Shown one piece after another: positions 9,031-17,998 of a DNA stretch of 64,000 nucleotides. Below the pieces are notes generated by a model. That model was given only the letters and a program-made list of their open reading frames with translations. It was not told the DNA's origin and made no database searches. How positions within the stretch are numbered: the stretch's first letter is position 1; each line of letters starts with the position of its first letter. Source of the stretch: Bacillota bacterium (GTDB lineage: Bacteria > Bacillota_A > Clostridia > Lachnospirales > Lachnospiraceae); NCBI GenBank assembly GCA_023443625.1, contig JAEZTQ010000038.1, positions 28,069 to 92,068 of the forward strand. Reading direction: 5' to 3'. Made by a program: the position numbers and the translations under genes.

Positions 9031-10980
9031 TTATTTTAATATTAGTTCCACTTCCACCTTGTTATCCTTAATTAAGTGCTCTGTTATGATCAGCTCTTTA
9101 CCATCCACCCTCGATCCATTGACCAACCAGTAATCCATTTCTTTTCCTTTTGTAAGGGACGCAGATATAGTAGTATCATAATTGGAATAATAACTTCCCT
9201 CAAATCCCCCGTCCGTTACAAAGGAATTGATCCTAAACTGGCAGCCATCTATTGGTCCAACCGTTAGCTGATATATCTCACCTAAATCAAAATACTCCTT
9301 ATAATCCCATAGGATATAATTGGCACGCTGATTAATATAAGACTTTAGTTCCTCTAGCCTTCCCGCTAACTGATCATAAGAGACCCAATACTCCAGTAAG
9401 TTACTATTATAGGTATTCTTAAGTTCATTAAGCCGGGAAGCGTTCATTTCTTCCAATACCGTCGATACATTCTCTGAAGTAAAGGCACCATTAATTAAAT
9501 CAAGGGTTTTCTCTATAAAGATTTCTCTGCAGTCCGCCCTCTCCATTAACTGTCCAAAGAGTGGACAAACCTCTCTTATATCCCCATTTTGACTAACATA
9601 CTTGGATATAGTATTAGCCAAAGGGCTACTGCCATAAATACCTGTGCTATAATCCATGTCATGGAGAAGATACCTCCACTTACCATCAAAGGGTGCTTCT
9701 CTGTATTCTTCCCCTTCTCGGGCATAATAACGATAGGTTTTATAATTATTATGGGGCCAATCCTCATTATCAATATATATATTAAGGGCATAATAGGAAA
9801 GATAATTTTCCACATCCATCAGCTCACAAAGCTTGTTATAATTAATATCATTGGTGAGATCTGTACTGGAATAGGAATACATCGAATTATAATCCTGAAG
9901 AATCTCAGCATTTTCATTATCCTGCTTCTTATAAGTTTCCCCACCCTCTATTATCTCAAAGCTTCCCTCATATTCTCCATAATGATCTTCAAAATATTCA
10001 TCACAATACACCTCATGAAGCCAGAAAAAACCTCTATAATTACCGTTCACATACATGGCAGCAGGGCGAACTGCTTTATAGTCATCATAACCTGCCTGCC
10101 CAGCAAGAGTTTGAAACAGCTCATCTCTAATAAAGGCAAAGCCGTTATCATTGCCACAATTACGAAGCACCAGCTGCTTAAAAGTATCAATTGCCTCTCC
10201 CTTAGAAGACAATAGGCCTGGAAAGAATTCATACCTTAATTTATTATTTATTTCATCATATTCTTTTCTAGCAAATATTTTTATTGATTTTTGTGCCCTT
10301 GCTCTGGACCACCCTCCATAAGTTCGAATGCCTGCTGCCTGCTCTGTGACCAAGGTACCATCTGGCTCAAAGATTTCCAGATAGACTTCTCTTTCACCTT
10401 CCCTTCCCCGTATATTATAATTAGCCGGTGAATCCGGATTAATCTCTTTTCCTGGATTTTCACTGATATAATCCTCTCGGAGTTTACCTTCTACAAAGAT
10501 GCCGTACTCATAATCATACAAATTATAGGGGTCCGTTGTAATTGAGAAAATTAGGGTATCAAAGCGTTCCTTTACATTTTCTCCAACAAAATAAGTATGT
10601 ATAATTGTTTCTGATTCTGTTCCATCCTCAAAGTAGGCCTTTGCTTTGATACAATTTGCCTTCGTATCCCTGTTTGCGATGAATCTTATTGCTTCCCTAT
10701 ATCTGGTCTGTGTTTTATCCGGTGTTGTACCATCCAGGGTGTAATAAATCTCACCAGGCTTACTGCTTAATATCTCAACCTCGGTATCTACATCATAGAA
10801 ATATTCCTGCTTAGAAAACGCAATCCCCTGCTCTAAATCTATATAATCCCTGATCTCATCACTGGAGCCCAAAATGTCATTACTGGTATCTTCCACACCC
10901 TTATCACCTTCACTACAGCCTATTAGTACAAATAATAGGACTCCCAGAAATATAACAACCCGAATACCTTTTTCCCTCAT
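9031..10980 (-). CDS. CotH-kinase family lipoprotein with chitobiase C-terminal-like domain
   Basis: 649 residues. A signal peptide with lipobox LIGC (Cys about residue 22) predicts membrane anchoring. Residues about 60-135 form a chitobiase/beta-hexosaminidase C-terminal-like (CHB_HEX_C) domain containing PGEIYYTLDGTTPD. Residues about 140-560 match the CotH family, including NYRGFFWLHEVYCDEYFEDH and the WRYLLHDMDYSTGI motif with the metal-binding acidic residues. CotH proteins are atypical kinases first known from spore coats and common in cellulolytic clostridia. Here the protein is extracellular and the substrate unknown. The terminal 60 residues look like a small beta domain. The gene stands alone and faces away from the ABC exporter at 11448. 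Confidence 0.88.
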   Translation of the reverse strand: MREKGIRVVIFLGVLLFVLIGCSEGDKGVEDTSNDILGSSDEIRDYIDLEQGIAFSKQEYFYDVDTEVEILSSKPGEIYYTLDGTTPDKTQTRYREAIRFIANRDTKANCIKAKAYFEDGTESETIIHTYFVGENVKERFDTLIFSITTDPYNLYDYEYGIFVEGKLREDYISENPGKEINPDSPANYNIRGREGEREVYLEIFEPDGTLVTEQAAGIRTYGGWSRARAQKSIKIFARKEYDEINNKLRYEFFPGLLSSKGEAIDTFKQLVLRNCGNDNGFAFIRDELFQTLAGQAGYDDYKAVRPAAMYVNGNYRGFFWLHEVYCDEYFEDHYGEYEGSFEIIEGGETYKKQDNENAEILQDYNSMYSYSSTDLTNDINYNKLCELMDVENYLSYYALNIYIDNEDWPHNNYKTYRYYAREGEEYREAPFDGKWRYLLHDMDYSTGIYGSSPLANTISKYVSQNGDIREVCPLFGQLMERADCREIFIEKTLDLINGAFTSENVSTVLEEMNASRLNELKNTYNSNLLEYWVSYDQLAGRLEELKSYINQRANYILWDYKEYFDLGEIYQLTVGPIDGCQFRINSFVTDGGFEGSYYSNYDTTISASLTKGKEMDYWLVNGSRVDGKELIITEHLIKDNKVEVELILK

Positions 10981-11249
10981 AAACCATCATATTACCCCAT
11001 GGGGCACCCTTCCTATCATAATGTACATCTACTATTTATATAAAATATCCCTCAGGATAATAAATGTGTATTCATCCCTTACCAAAGATGAGCGGCAAAT
11101 AATACCAAATATATATAAAATATTCTATCATATTCTCTGGAATATATACACAAAACTTTACCATGTATCGTAAACAAAAAAATTGCTACCTACAGGAAAT
11201 ATATTGCATTTTCATGGGGCATATAGTATAAGAAATATAGAATATAAGA

Positions 11250-11373
11250 AAGTATCAGCTTGCTGACACTTCGCACCCGAGGGGATTGTGAAGCAATATA
11301 CTTCCTAGCCGCAAGGTGCGCATCCATAGGGGAGCTTTTTTATTCAAAAGGAGGTAATTTCCTATTGAATAAA
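11250..11373 (+). repeat. Three-hairpin interspersed repeat, copy 1
   Basis: Hairpin A: AAGTATCAGC-TT-GCTGACACTT (11250-11271). Hairpin B (11272-11320): outer stem CGCACC/GGTGCG and inner stem GAAG/CTTC around CAATATA. Hairpin C (11339-11373): TTTATTCAA/TTGAATAAA with GGA/TCC. A second copy with the same order and 45 of 49 identical bases in hairpin B is at 21137-21259. Arms of A and C differ between copies but remain paired. It fills most of the 467-bp gap before the ABC gene at 11448. Confidence 0.85.
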
Positions 11374-11447
11374 TTTTTCAATAATTAATAAAATCAAATG
11401 AGCAGCTTGCAGATTTTAAAAAATAATAGGAATAGGGAGGCAGAGAT

Positions 11448-12341
11448 TTGGAAAATGCAATTGAAATAAAGAACTTCGTCAAGACCTACGGAAAGGCAAG
11501 AGGAGTATCAGACATAAGTTTTAACGTAGAGAAAGGTGATTTTTACGGTTTTATCGGGCCAAATGGAGCCGGTAAATCAACTACGATTCGTTCCATGCTG
11601 GGTCTGATAAAAAAAGATTCCGGGTCTATCAAAATAATGGGAAGAGATATTGAAACTGATAAAGTTGAAATCTTAAAGGGGATTGGCTATATGCCCTCGG
11701 AGACTATGTTTTATCCCAGAATGCGTGTATCGGAGCTTATTAAAATGTCTGCGGATGCTTATAAGATGGATTGTAGAGAGATAGCAGGAGAGCTTTGCGA
11801 AAGACTGAAGGTAGATACAGTAAAAAGAATTGATGAATTGTCTCTGGGTAATCGCAAGAAAATAAGCATAGTCTGTGCAATGCAGCACAAACCAAATTTG
11901 TATATCTTTGATGAGCCTACCTCAGGTTTGGATCCTCTTATGCAGAAGGAATTCTTCTCCCTTTTGAAAGAGGTACATAGGGAGGGGGCAACCATTTTCT
12001 TTTCCTCCCATGTTCTAAGTGAAATACAAAACTACTGCAATAATGCAGCAATTATTAAAGAAGGAAAATTAATTGCAGTGGACTCTGTAAGTAACCTGAC
12101 TAAAACCAATGCAAGAAAAGTAATATTAAAGGGGATTAAAGAAGCTCCCCAGATACCCGGTATTACCGGTCAAAATGTTGAAGAGGGTAAAGTAAGCTTT
12201 ATGTACCACGGGAATATTAAAATTCTAATCTCAGGATTAGATAAATTAGAGGTGGCAGATCTTATCATTGAAGAGCCTTCTCTGGAAGAAATCTTCATGC
12301 ATTACTATGAGAAGGAAAAGCCAGAATGGAGGTCAATATGA
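11448..12341 (+). CDS. ABC transporter ATP-binding protein (BcrA/CcmA type)
   Basis: 297 residues. Walker A GPNGAGKST (about residues 37-45), ABC signature LSLGNRKKISIV and Walker B LYIFDEPTSGLDP are all present, with the C-terminal extension usual for ABC-2 exporter ATPases. The start is a TTG at 11448, preceded by GGGAGG with 7-base spacing. The gene overlaps the downstream permease at ATGA, so they form a two-component exporter. Relatives export antimicrobial peptides such as bacitracin, or other amphiphiles; the neighbouring BceAB-type modules suggest peptide resistance, though the substrate is not shown. Confidence 0.92.
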   Translation: MENAIEIKNFVKTYGKARGVSDISFNVEKGDFYGFIGPNGAGKSTTIRSMLGLIKKDSGSIKIMGRDIETDKVEILKGIGYMPSETMFYPRMRVSELIKMSADAYKMDCREIAGELCERLKVDTVKRIDELSLGNRKKISIVCAMQHKPNLYIFDEPTSGLDPLMQKEFFSLLKEVHREGATIFFSSHVLSEIQNYCNNAAIIKEGKLIAVDSVSNLTKTNARKVILKGIKEAPQIPGITGQNVEEGKVSFMYHGNIKILISGLDKLEVADLIIEEPSLEEIFMHYYEKEKPEWRSI

Positions 12342-13123
12342 TATTTAAACATGAATTAAAAGCTAACATAAAAACCTTTCTTATTTGGACAATAATAATT
12401 GCTAGTATGAACTTTGGCTTTATGCTCATGTATCCCAGCCTGCAGGAGGCTATGAATGAAGCCATGGCCGCCTATCAAAATATGGGTTCCTTTACTGTTG
12501 CCTTTGGAATGGACCGCTTAAGCATGTCTGAGCCCCTTGGCTTCTATGGTGTTTATGTGGGCGCTATCTTATCCTTGGGTGGTTCCTTATTCTCTGCAAT
12601 TATTGGAACCGGAATACTTTCTAAAGAAGAGGGCGGGCATACCTCAGAATTTCTATTCACCCTGCCTTACACTAGAGTAAATATCGTCTTACAGAAGTCA
12701 GCAGCAGTGTTTTCCATCATCCTTGCTTTTGATATGGTTAATCTACTCCTTGGACTCCTTTCCTTCCCATTAATTCAAGCTGACCTCCACATGAAAGAAA
12801 TCCTATTATATCATACAGCACAGTTTGTAATGCATTTGGAAATAGCAGCAATTGGTATTCTATTCTCTGCCTTCACAAAAAAGATAAACTTAGGCGGTGG
12901 TCTGGGTATAGCGCTACTGCTTTATTTTATGGATATCATGTCACGAGTATTAGAGCAGCTGGAATTTACCAAATATATTACCCCTTTTTACTATGCCAAT
13001 GCCGCTGATATTATGATTAATCAAAAGATAGATCCCCTGCTCCTTGGCATTGGAATAGGAATTACACTCCTCTGCATCATAAGCGGTACCTGGTACTATA
13101 ACCGACGAGATTTAGCTTCCTAG
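12338..13123 (+). CDS. ABC-2 type permease partner of 11448-12341
   Basis: 261 residues from the ATG at 12338, which overlaps the ATPase stop as ATGA and has GGAGGT 4 bases upstream. An ATG at 12326 is in frame but lies before that site. Six membrane helices are visible: about 14-35, 75-98, 120-145, 150-180, 190-210 and 230-250. The family segment ILSKEEGGHTSEFLFTLPYT, the cytoplasmic coupling region of this permease family, follows helix 2. A terminator begins 23 bases after the stop. Confidence 0.88.
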   Translation: MIFKHELKANIKTFLIWTIIIASMNFGFMLMYPSLQEAMNEAMAAYQNMGSFTVAFGMDRLSMSEPLGFYGVYVGAILSLGGSLFSAIIGTGILSKEEGGHTSEFLFTLPYTRVNIVLQKSAAVFSIILAFDMVNLLLGLLSFPLIQADLHMKEILLYHTAQFVMHLEIAAIGILFSAFTKKINLGGGLGIALLLYFMDIMSRVLEQLEFTKYITPFYYANAADIMINQKIDPLLLGIGIGITLLCIISGTWYYNRRDLAS

Positions 13124-13146
13124 GAATGAAACATCAAGTATTCCTT

Positions 13147-13190
13147 GCCGCCCTCAGTCAGTGTGATAAATAAAACCGACTGAGGGTGGC
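13147..13190. terminator. Terminator between convergent ABC genes
   Basis: Inverted repeat GCCGCCCTCAGTCAGT against ACCGACTGAGGGTGGC (two mismatches), placed between the plus-strand exporter and the minus-strand BceB-like gene. Confidence 0.8.
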
Positions 13191-13207
13191 AAACAATGAT
13201 GTCTCTC

Positions 13208-15133
13208 TTATCCCTTCGTTATTTCAATGATATATTTATTTTTTGTTATGAAATAAAATACGCTCTGAGATACAAAATAGATGATTACCACAACTGATGC
13301 ATTAAGCATAAATTCTTTAATAATTGCATCTGCGCCTGCTACATCACCTACTATAAAGGTCATCAAATATATTAGTGAAAATCCAAGATATGTTCCGAAC
13401 AACAATGGCAGGAAGAAAATAATTAGTAACTCCTTGCCTATGATGCTTTGCATCTCCTTATCCGTGATACCAACTTTAAAGAGCTTCTTAAAAGTAATCT
13501 TTGCTTCCCCAAGCTCTGTAAATTGCTTGAAATACAATACACTTCCACCAGCTACAAAGAACATGATACCCATAACAGTTGATACAAATAGGAATACGGA
13601 GTATCCAGATTTTAGTTCTTCATAAGTATCTACTATGGATAATACTTTTAATTCACCGCCCCCAAGCGCCACCTTTAACGCAGTAGCAGTATCTCTGCTA
13701 TTTTTCCAATTTTTAAAATTAATAAAATGATAGTATCCAATATTGCTACCCGTAATTTCAGCGGATAGCTGCTTATACTCTAGATCATTGATAATAATAA
13801 TCGAATCCGAGGTAAAGGAAGCCATACCCGCAATCCAATCACCTTTACGAGAAGCTTTACACAAAAAACTATATGAGGCATCACCGGCACAAAGCTTAAG
13901 CCTGCTTCCAGGTTTTATTCCATGATCACCAGGTATCCAATCAAGTACGACATTATATGCTTCCCCTTCTTCAAGCTGAATATTACTGCCTGTAAGAGAA
14001 TTATATTCGGATTGTGATACAATGGGTTTACTATTCTGTAGTTTACTAGAACCTTCCTTGGTACTGAGATAGATAAACTTTAAGGTATTGTAACTCTTAA
14101 AGTTCTTGCCTTTTAGGATTTGATCCTGGGTTTCCCTTGATAATTTATTTACTGTGGCCGTCTCAACATACTCAAGGTGATTTTTCTCCATACCAGCAAG
14201 TGTCTCACTTAAACTGAACAGGGCGAATGGAGAAGCAACGAGAAAAATTGTCATTGTACTAACCACACTTAAGATAAATATTATTTTTTTGTTTTGATTA
14301 AATTTATGATGAAGCTCTGTAGTAGCTAGAATATTTTTATAATAAAATCTGCTCTTTTTTATCATATGAATGATAAGATTTCCACCATAGGACAATGCCA
14401 GATAAACCCCTAAGAAAGCTGTTGCCATATAGGATATCAATACAATGGAATTGGAATTCAAATCATTATTTCCTGCTATAATGAAAAGAAAAAATACAGA
14501 TGATACCATAATAATAAATCCTAGCCCACCAAAGATCGGGTCTTTTTTGGAATATTTTCTGCCTTCTGTTCGTCTTGCCTCCCTTAAAAGGCTGGAAATA
14601 TCCATTGATTTCATCCTGATCATGGTCCTTATCATTACTGTTGAAAAGATAAATAGAAATACTCCCAAGGTCAGAAGAAAAGGTTTGTAATCCAGGGAAA
14701 AGGGAATATCCTTAATCTCCAGCATATTTAGGATTACCATTTGAAATAATCGTGAGAATAGTGATCCTACCCCTACTCCAGTAAACAAGGCTATTGTACT
14801 GATTAGCAAACTTTCTATGTTCGTAAGATTTCTTAGTTCCTTTGTATTAATACCCAGACTAATATATACTCCAAACTCTTTATTTCTTCCCTTCATAAAA
14901 GCCGTATGGGCATAATTAATAAAGAATACAGAAAATAATGCTATTGCTACCAATGTAATATAGAATACATAGGAAAGTACCTCCGTATCATCTCTCCCCT
15001 TAAGCTCCTTGTTTAAAATCACAGTGGAATACATGAAAAACAACATAATTGAGAAGCTGCTTGACAGAAAATAGGCTAAATATTTATGATAGCCACCCTT
15101 AAAATTCTTGATTACTACATCCTTAAAGGTCAT
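13208..15133 (-). CDS. BceB-like FtsX-family permease of a peptide-sensing/detoxification ABC transporter
   Basis: 641 residues from the ATG at 15133, which has GGAGGTGA 6 bases upstream and overlaps the ATPase gene by 11 bases; an earlier in-frame ATG at 15142 lacks a site. About ten membrane helices are present, with a large extracellular domain of about 200 residues between helices 7 and 8 (residues about 300-500). This is the hallmark of BceB-type permeases, which bind cell-wall-active peptides or peptide-lipid complexes. The N terminus, MTFKDVVIKNFKGGYHKYLA, is typical. It works with the ATPase at 15123 and signals through the kinase at 15980. Confidence 0.92.
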   Translation of the reverse strand: MTFKDVVIKNFKGGYHKYLAYFLSSSFSIMLFFMYSTVILNKELKGRDDTEVLSYVFYITLVAIALFSVFFINYAHTAFMKGRNKEFGVYISLGINTKELRNLTNIESLLISTIALFTGVGVGSLFSRLFQMVILNMLEIKDIPFSLDYKPFLLTLGVFLFIFSTVMIRTMIRMKSMDISSLLREARRTEGRKYSKKDPIFGGLGFIIMVSSVFFLFIIAGNNDLNSNSIVLISYMATAFLGVYLALSYGGNLIIHMIKKSRFYYKNILATTELHHKFNQNKKIIFILSVVSTMTIFLVASPFALFSLSETLAGMEKNHLEYVETATVNKLSRETQDQILKGKNFKSYNTLKFIYLSTKEGSSKLQNSKPIVSQSEYNSLTGSNIQLEEGEAYNVVLDWIPGDHGIKPGSRLKLCAGDASYSFLCKASRKGDWIAGMASFTSDSIIIINDLEYKQLSAEITGSNIGYYHFINFKNWKNSRDTATALKVALGGGELKVLSIVDTYEELKSGYSVFLFVSTVMGIMFFVAGGSVLYFKQFTELGEAKITFKKLFKVGITDKEMQSIIGKELLIIFFLPLLFGTYLGFSLIYLMTFIVGDVAGADAIIKEFMLNASVVVIIYFVSQSVFYFITKNKYIIEITKG

Positions 15134-15887
15134 TATTCTCACCTCCGACGATTGCCTGGCAGTCTAATATCTTCTCAAAGAATTCCTTACGTGTTCCTTT
15201 TCTTACAATATCCATAAAGATTTTACCGTCTTTTATGAAAATAACCTTCTTACAGAAGCTTGCTGCAAATACATCATGTGTGACAATGAGTACTGTTACA
15301 TTTCTTTCCGTATTGATTTTTTCAAAACAGGTCATAACTGCATTGGCCGATTTTGAATCCAGATTACCCGTGGGCTCATCTGCAAAAAGAATTACTGGAT
15401 CATTAACTAAAGCTCTGCTGACTGCTGCTCTCTGCTGCTGCCCTCCTGATACTTGATAGGGGTGCTTCTCTGCCATCTGGTCTATCTCAAAAAGCTTCAT
15501 AATCTCTAAGGACTTCTCCTTCATATAGCTACTTTCTTTCTTATCCAGAACCATGGGCAGCATTACATTCTCCTGTAGGTTAAGATTGTCTAACAGATTA
15601 AACTCCTGGAACACAAAGCCCAGCTTTCTTCTTCGAAAGAGTGCCATTTCATACTGATCCATCTTATCAATCCGATTACCACAGATTTCAACACTTCCTC
15701 CTGTAGGTTTTGTGATACCACTAAGAATGCTGACTAAGGTTGATTTACCGCTTCCGGAGGGTCCCATAATGGCAATAAATTCTCCTTCCTCCACCGTAAG
15801 ATCTACTCCGTCCAAGGCCTTCGTAACATAATTAGCTTTATTTTCACCATAAGTCTTAGTTAAATTATTAGCTATTAATAATGACAT
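15123..15887 (-). CDS. BceA-like ABC transporter ATP-binding protein
   Basis: 254 residues. Walker A GPSGSGKST, Q-loop FVFQEFNLLDNL, signature SGGQQQRAA, Walker B ILFADEPTGNLDS and switch His in VLIVTHD are all intact and typical of MacB/LolD/BceA ATPases. The start at 15887 has AGGAGG upstream. The gene follows the kinase after a 92-base gap and overlaps the permease gene, so ATPase and permease are translationally coupled. It powers the BceB-like permease and energises its signalling to the kinase. Confidence 0.94.
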   Translation of the reverse strand: MSLLIANNLTKTYGENKANYVTKALDGVDLTVEEGEFIAIMGPSGSGKSTLVSILSGITKPTGGSVEICGNRIDKMDQYEMALFRRRKLGFVFQEFNLLDNLNLQENVMLPMVLDKKESSYMKEKSLEIMKLFEIDQMAEKHPYQVSGGQQQRAAVSRALVNDPVILFADEPTGNLDSKSANAVMTCFEKINTERNVTVLIVTHDVFAASFCKKVIFIKDGKIFMDIVRKGTRKEFFEKILDCQAIVGGENNDL

Positions 15888-15979
15888 ATCAAATCCTCCT
15901 AATAATTAATGATACTTGATTTATATGCCTATCATAATCTCTGGGATTTGGTCTATCCATTGATTTGCCTAATATAACC

Positions 15980-16999
15980 TTACAATTTTGCAAGATAAGT
16001 AATGACAACAGAAGTCCCTTGCCCCTCTTTGGAGGTAAGTTGAATGGAATGACCTAAGAGTTTACTGACTTCCTGACAGAAATATAGACCGATACCACTG
16101 GAATGGTAGCCCTTTCTTCCATTTTCTCCTGTGAAAAATGGTTCAAATACCTTAGTAAGATCATGCTCTGGAATTCCTATCCCTTCATCTTTAATTGTTA
16201 GTATGATGCGGTCTGCTTCTTTTTCGATATAGAAATAGATATCCTTTGGTGCCCCTTGTTCATCCTTAGAATATTTCACAGCATTGGATATGATCTGGTT
16301 AATCATAAGATCATTCCACTTTCTATCGGATAAAATATGGGCTTCTCTTAATTCCGTAATAATTTTAGGAAATACCCGATTGTAAATAAATATACTTTTA
16401 TTTTTATTGATAATAGATTTTAGCTCCTCCATCAAATCAATCTGCTCAGGAACATAGTCCTTGGCAAAATCCTCTAGCCTAATCATATTAAGGACATGAT
16501 CTAATTGGGCTAATAATTTCTTATTTTCTTCCGCCATATTCAGCATTCCTGAGGATAAATCGATTTCCTTCTGTTCAATCCTTTGTAGGAGTAAATCCGT
16601 AACTGTAATGGGCGTCTTCATGTTATGTATCCATAGAGAAAGAAATCGTCTCTCCTTCTTCCTAGTATTATCAGCACTAGACAGCTTGTCCAAGTACTCT
16701 TTATGCAATTTATTAAATGTTACTGTTATTTTAGCATTTAATATACTACTATAATTACCTGCAAAATCTTGATTTTTACCCATCTCCTCTAAATCATTAT
16801 ATATCTTGAAATAACCTACGAAGCGGATTATCATCCAAATAAGATACACAAATAAAACAAGAGACAGAGGATAACCTATCTCAATCCTATCTCCTGTATC
16901 AATCGTATAAAATAGACCAATAAGGAAACAGGCGCCAAAATATGCCATACTATCTATCATGTGATCCTTAAAAAAGCTTTTAATTAGCTTTATATTCAT
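15980..16999 (-). CDS. BceS-like intramembrane-sensing histidine kinase
   Basis: 339 residues. Two N-terminal helices (about 16-32 and 42-62) are separated by only a short loop with no sensor domain, the defining trait of BceS-type kinases that read the state of the BceAB transporter. The H-box is LWIHNMKTPITVTDLL with His about residue 125; the N-box is MINQIISNAVKYSKD; the G-boxes are DEGIGIPEHDL and SSGIGLYFCQEV. It is encoded between the response regulator (upstream) and the transporter (downstream) on one strand. Confidence 0.92.
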   Translation of the reverse strand: MNIKLIKSFFKDHMIDSMAYFGACFLIGLFYTIDTGDRIEIGYPLSLVLFVYLIWMIIRFVGYFKIYNDLEEMGKNQDFAGNYSSILNAKITVTFNKLHKEYLDKLSSADNTRKKERRFLSLWIHNMKTPITVTDLLLQRIEQKEIDLSSGMLNMAEENKKLLAQLDHVLNMIRLEDFAKDYVPEQIDLMEELKSIINKNKSIFIYNRVFPKIITELREAHILSDRKWNDLMINQIISNAVKYSKDEQGAPKDIYFYIEKEADRIILTIKDEGIGIPEHDLTKVFEPFFTGENGRKGYHSSGIGLYFCQEVSKLLGHSIQLTSKEGQGTSVVITYLAKL

Positions 17000-17052
17000 A
17001 ATTATCTCTTGATACCTCCTGCTTATTATCTATTTTCCAATGAATCTAGAAC

Positions 17053-17754
17053 CTATGACTTCATTATAAAGCTTGTATCAAAGAGATAACCTACACCCCG
17101 TTTTGTCTTAATTACATCCTCAATACCTAGATTAGCCAATTTACTTTTTACCCTTGTAACATTTACTGTGAGGGTATTATCATCTACAAAGCTGCTTTCG
17201 TCCCATATTTCCTCCAATAACTCTTCTCTGGTAATTACACTATTAGCATTCTGCATGAACTTCTTTAATAGTCTAAACTCATTCTTGCTTAATTCTTCAG
17301 AGGAATCCATATAGGATAGTTTAAAGCCTGCATTATCCAGTATAATTCCATGAAGGGTGATATCCTTATTATTATCACTCTCTGCATAGTCCCCATATAG
17401 TCTTCTGATTAAAGCATTGACTTTAGCTATTAGCACCTGGATATTAAAGGGCTTAAGAATATATTCATCCGCACCTAGCTCCATGCTTAGAATCTGATCC
17501 ATATCGCTATTTCTAGCGGAGATGATAATAATGGGAATATTGGAATGCTTGCGAAACATCCGGCAGTAATAATTGCCGTCATAGTATGGAAGGTTGATAT
17601 CCAGCAGCACCAGCTGGGGCTTAACTGCAATAAATTGCTCCTCTACATTATGAAAATCCTTAATGGGATATACCTCATGATCATACCCTATAAATACTTC
17701 CTTTAATTGATTTCTCAGCTGTTCATCGTCTTCAATAATCATTATTTTGGGCAT
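17053..17754 (-). CDS. BceR-like OmpR-family response regulator
   Basis: 233 residues. The receiver domain has acidic pocket EDD near residues 8-10, phospho-acceptor Asp about 52 in LLDINLPYYDG, Thr/Ser switch in IIISARNSD and Lys in YILKPFN. A winged-helix DNA-binding domain of OmpR type covers about 130-230 (SKNEFRLLKKFM, TVNVTRVKSKLANLG). The start has AAGGAGG upstream. It is first in the four-gene order regulator-kinase-ATPase-permease and presumably activates the transporter genes. Confidence 0.93.
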   Translation of the reverse strand: MPKIMIIEDDEQLRNQLKEVFIGYDHEVYPIKDFHNVEEQFIAVKPQLVLLDINLPYYDGNYYCRMFRKHSNIPIIIISARNSDMDQILSMELGADEYILKPFNIQVLIAKVNALIRRLYGDYAESDNNKDITLHGIILDNAGFKLSYMDSSEELSKNEFRLLKKFMQNANSVITREELLEEIWDESSFVDDNTLTVNVTRVKSKLANLGIEDVIKTKRGVGYLFDTSFIMKS

Positions 17755-17820
17755 AAATCCTCCTTATATCAAAAATCCCGTTTCATAAGACTCGGACGTA
17801 TTTTCCTATTGAATATAATA

Positions 17821-17850
17821 ATTATATACCACAATCTGCAACCTTAACAA
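17821..17850 (-). promoter_or_regulatory. Candidate promoter of the BceR-like operon
   Basis: On the minus strand TTGTTA (17850-17845) and TATAAT (17826-17821) are 18 bases apart, about 70 bases upstream of the regulator's ATG at 17754. The -35 matches 4 of 6 positions only. Confidence 0.4.
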
Positions 17851-17879
17851 TACCAAATAAAAGGCTTCTGTTCATCCAT

Positions 17880-17943
17880 TATGCCCAAACTGGGTACAGA
17901 AAAAGAGCAGGGTGTAATACCAACTCTGCTCTTTGAGGGCATA
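17880..17943 (-). terminator. Terminator of the second ABC operon
   Basis: Inner stem AAAGAGCAGGGT/ACTCTGCTCTTT (17902-17913, 17923-17934, one mismatch) nested in an outer stem TATGCCC/GGGCATA. It lies 56 bases past the stop of the 17999-20356 permease. Confidence 0.7.
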
Positions 17944-17998
17944 GGAAGCCAATGCCTTGACTTTATTTCATTACTTTAATAAAAATAGCATACTAGAA

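Noticed and set aside
9589..10215. 208-codon plus-strand frame
   Set aside because: Entirely antisense to the CotH-kinase gene, with low-complexity Ile-rich translation and no ribosome site.
11239..11345. A metabolite riboswitch upstream of the ABC gene at 11448
   Set aside because: No known riboswitch core was recognised, and the same structure occurs in the opposite orientation at 21137, which fits an interspersed repeat better.
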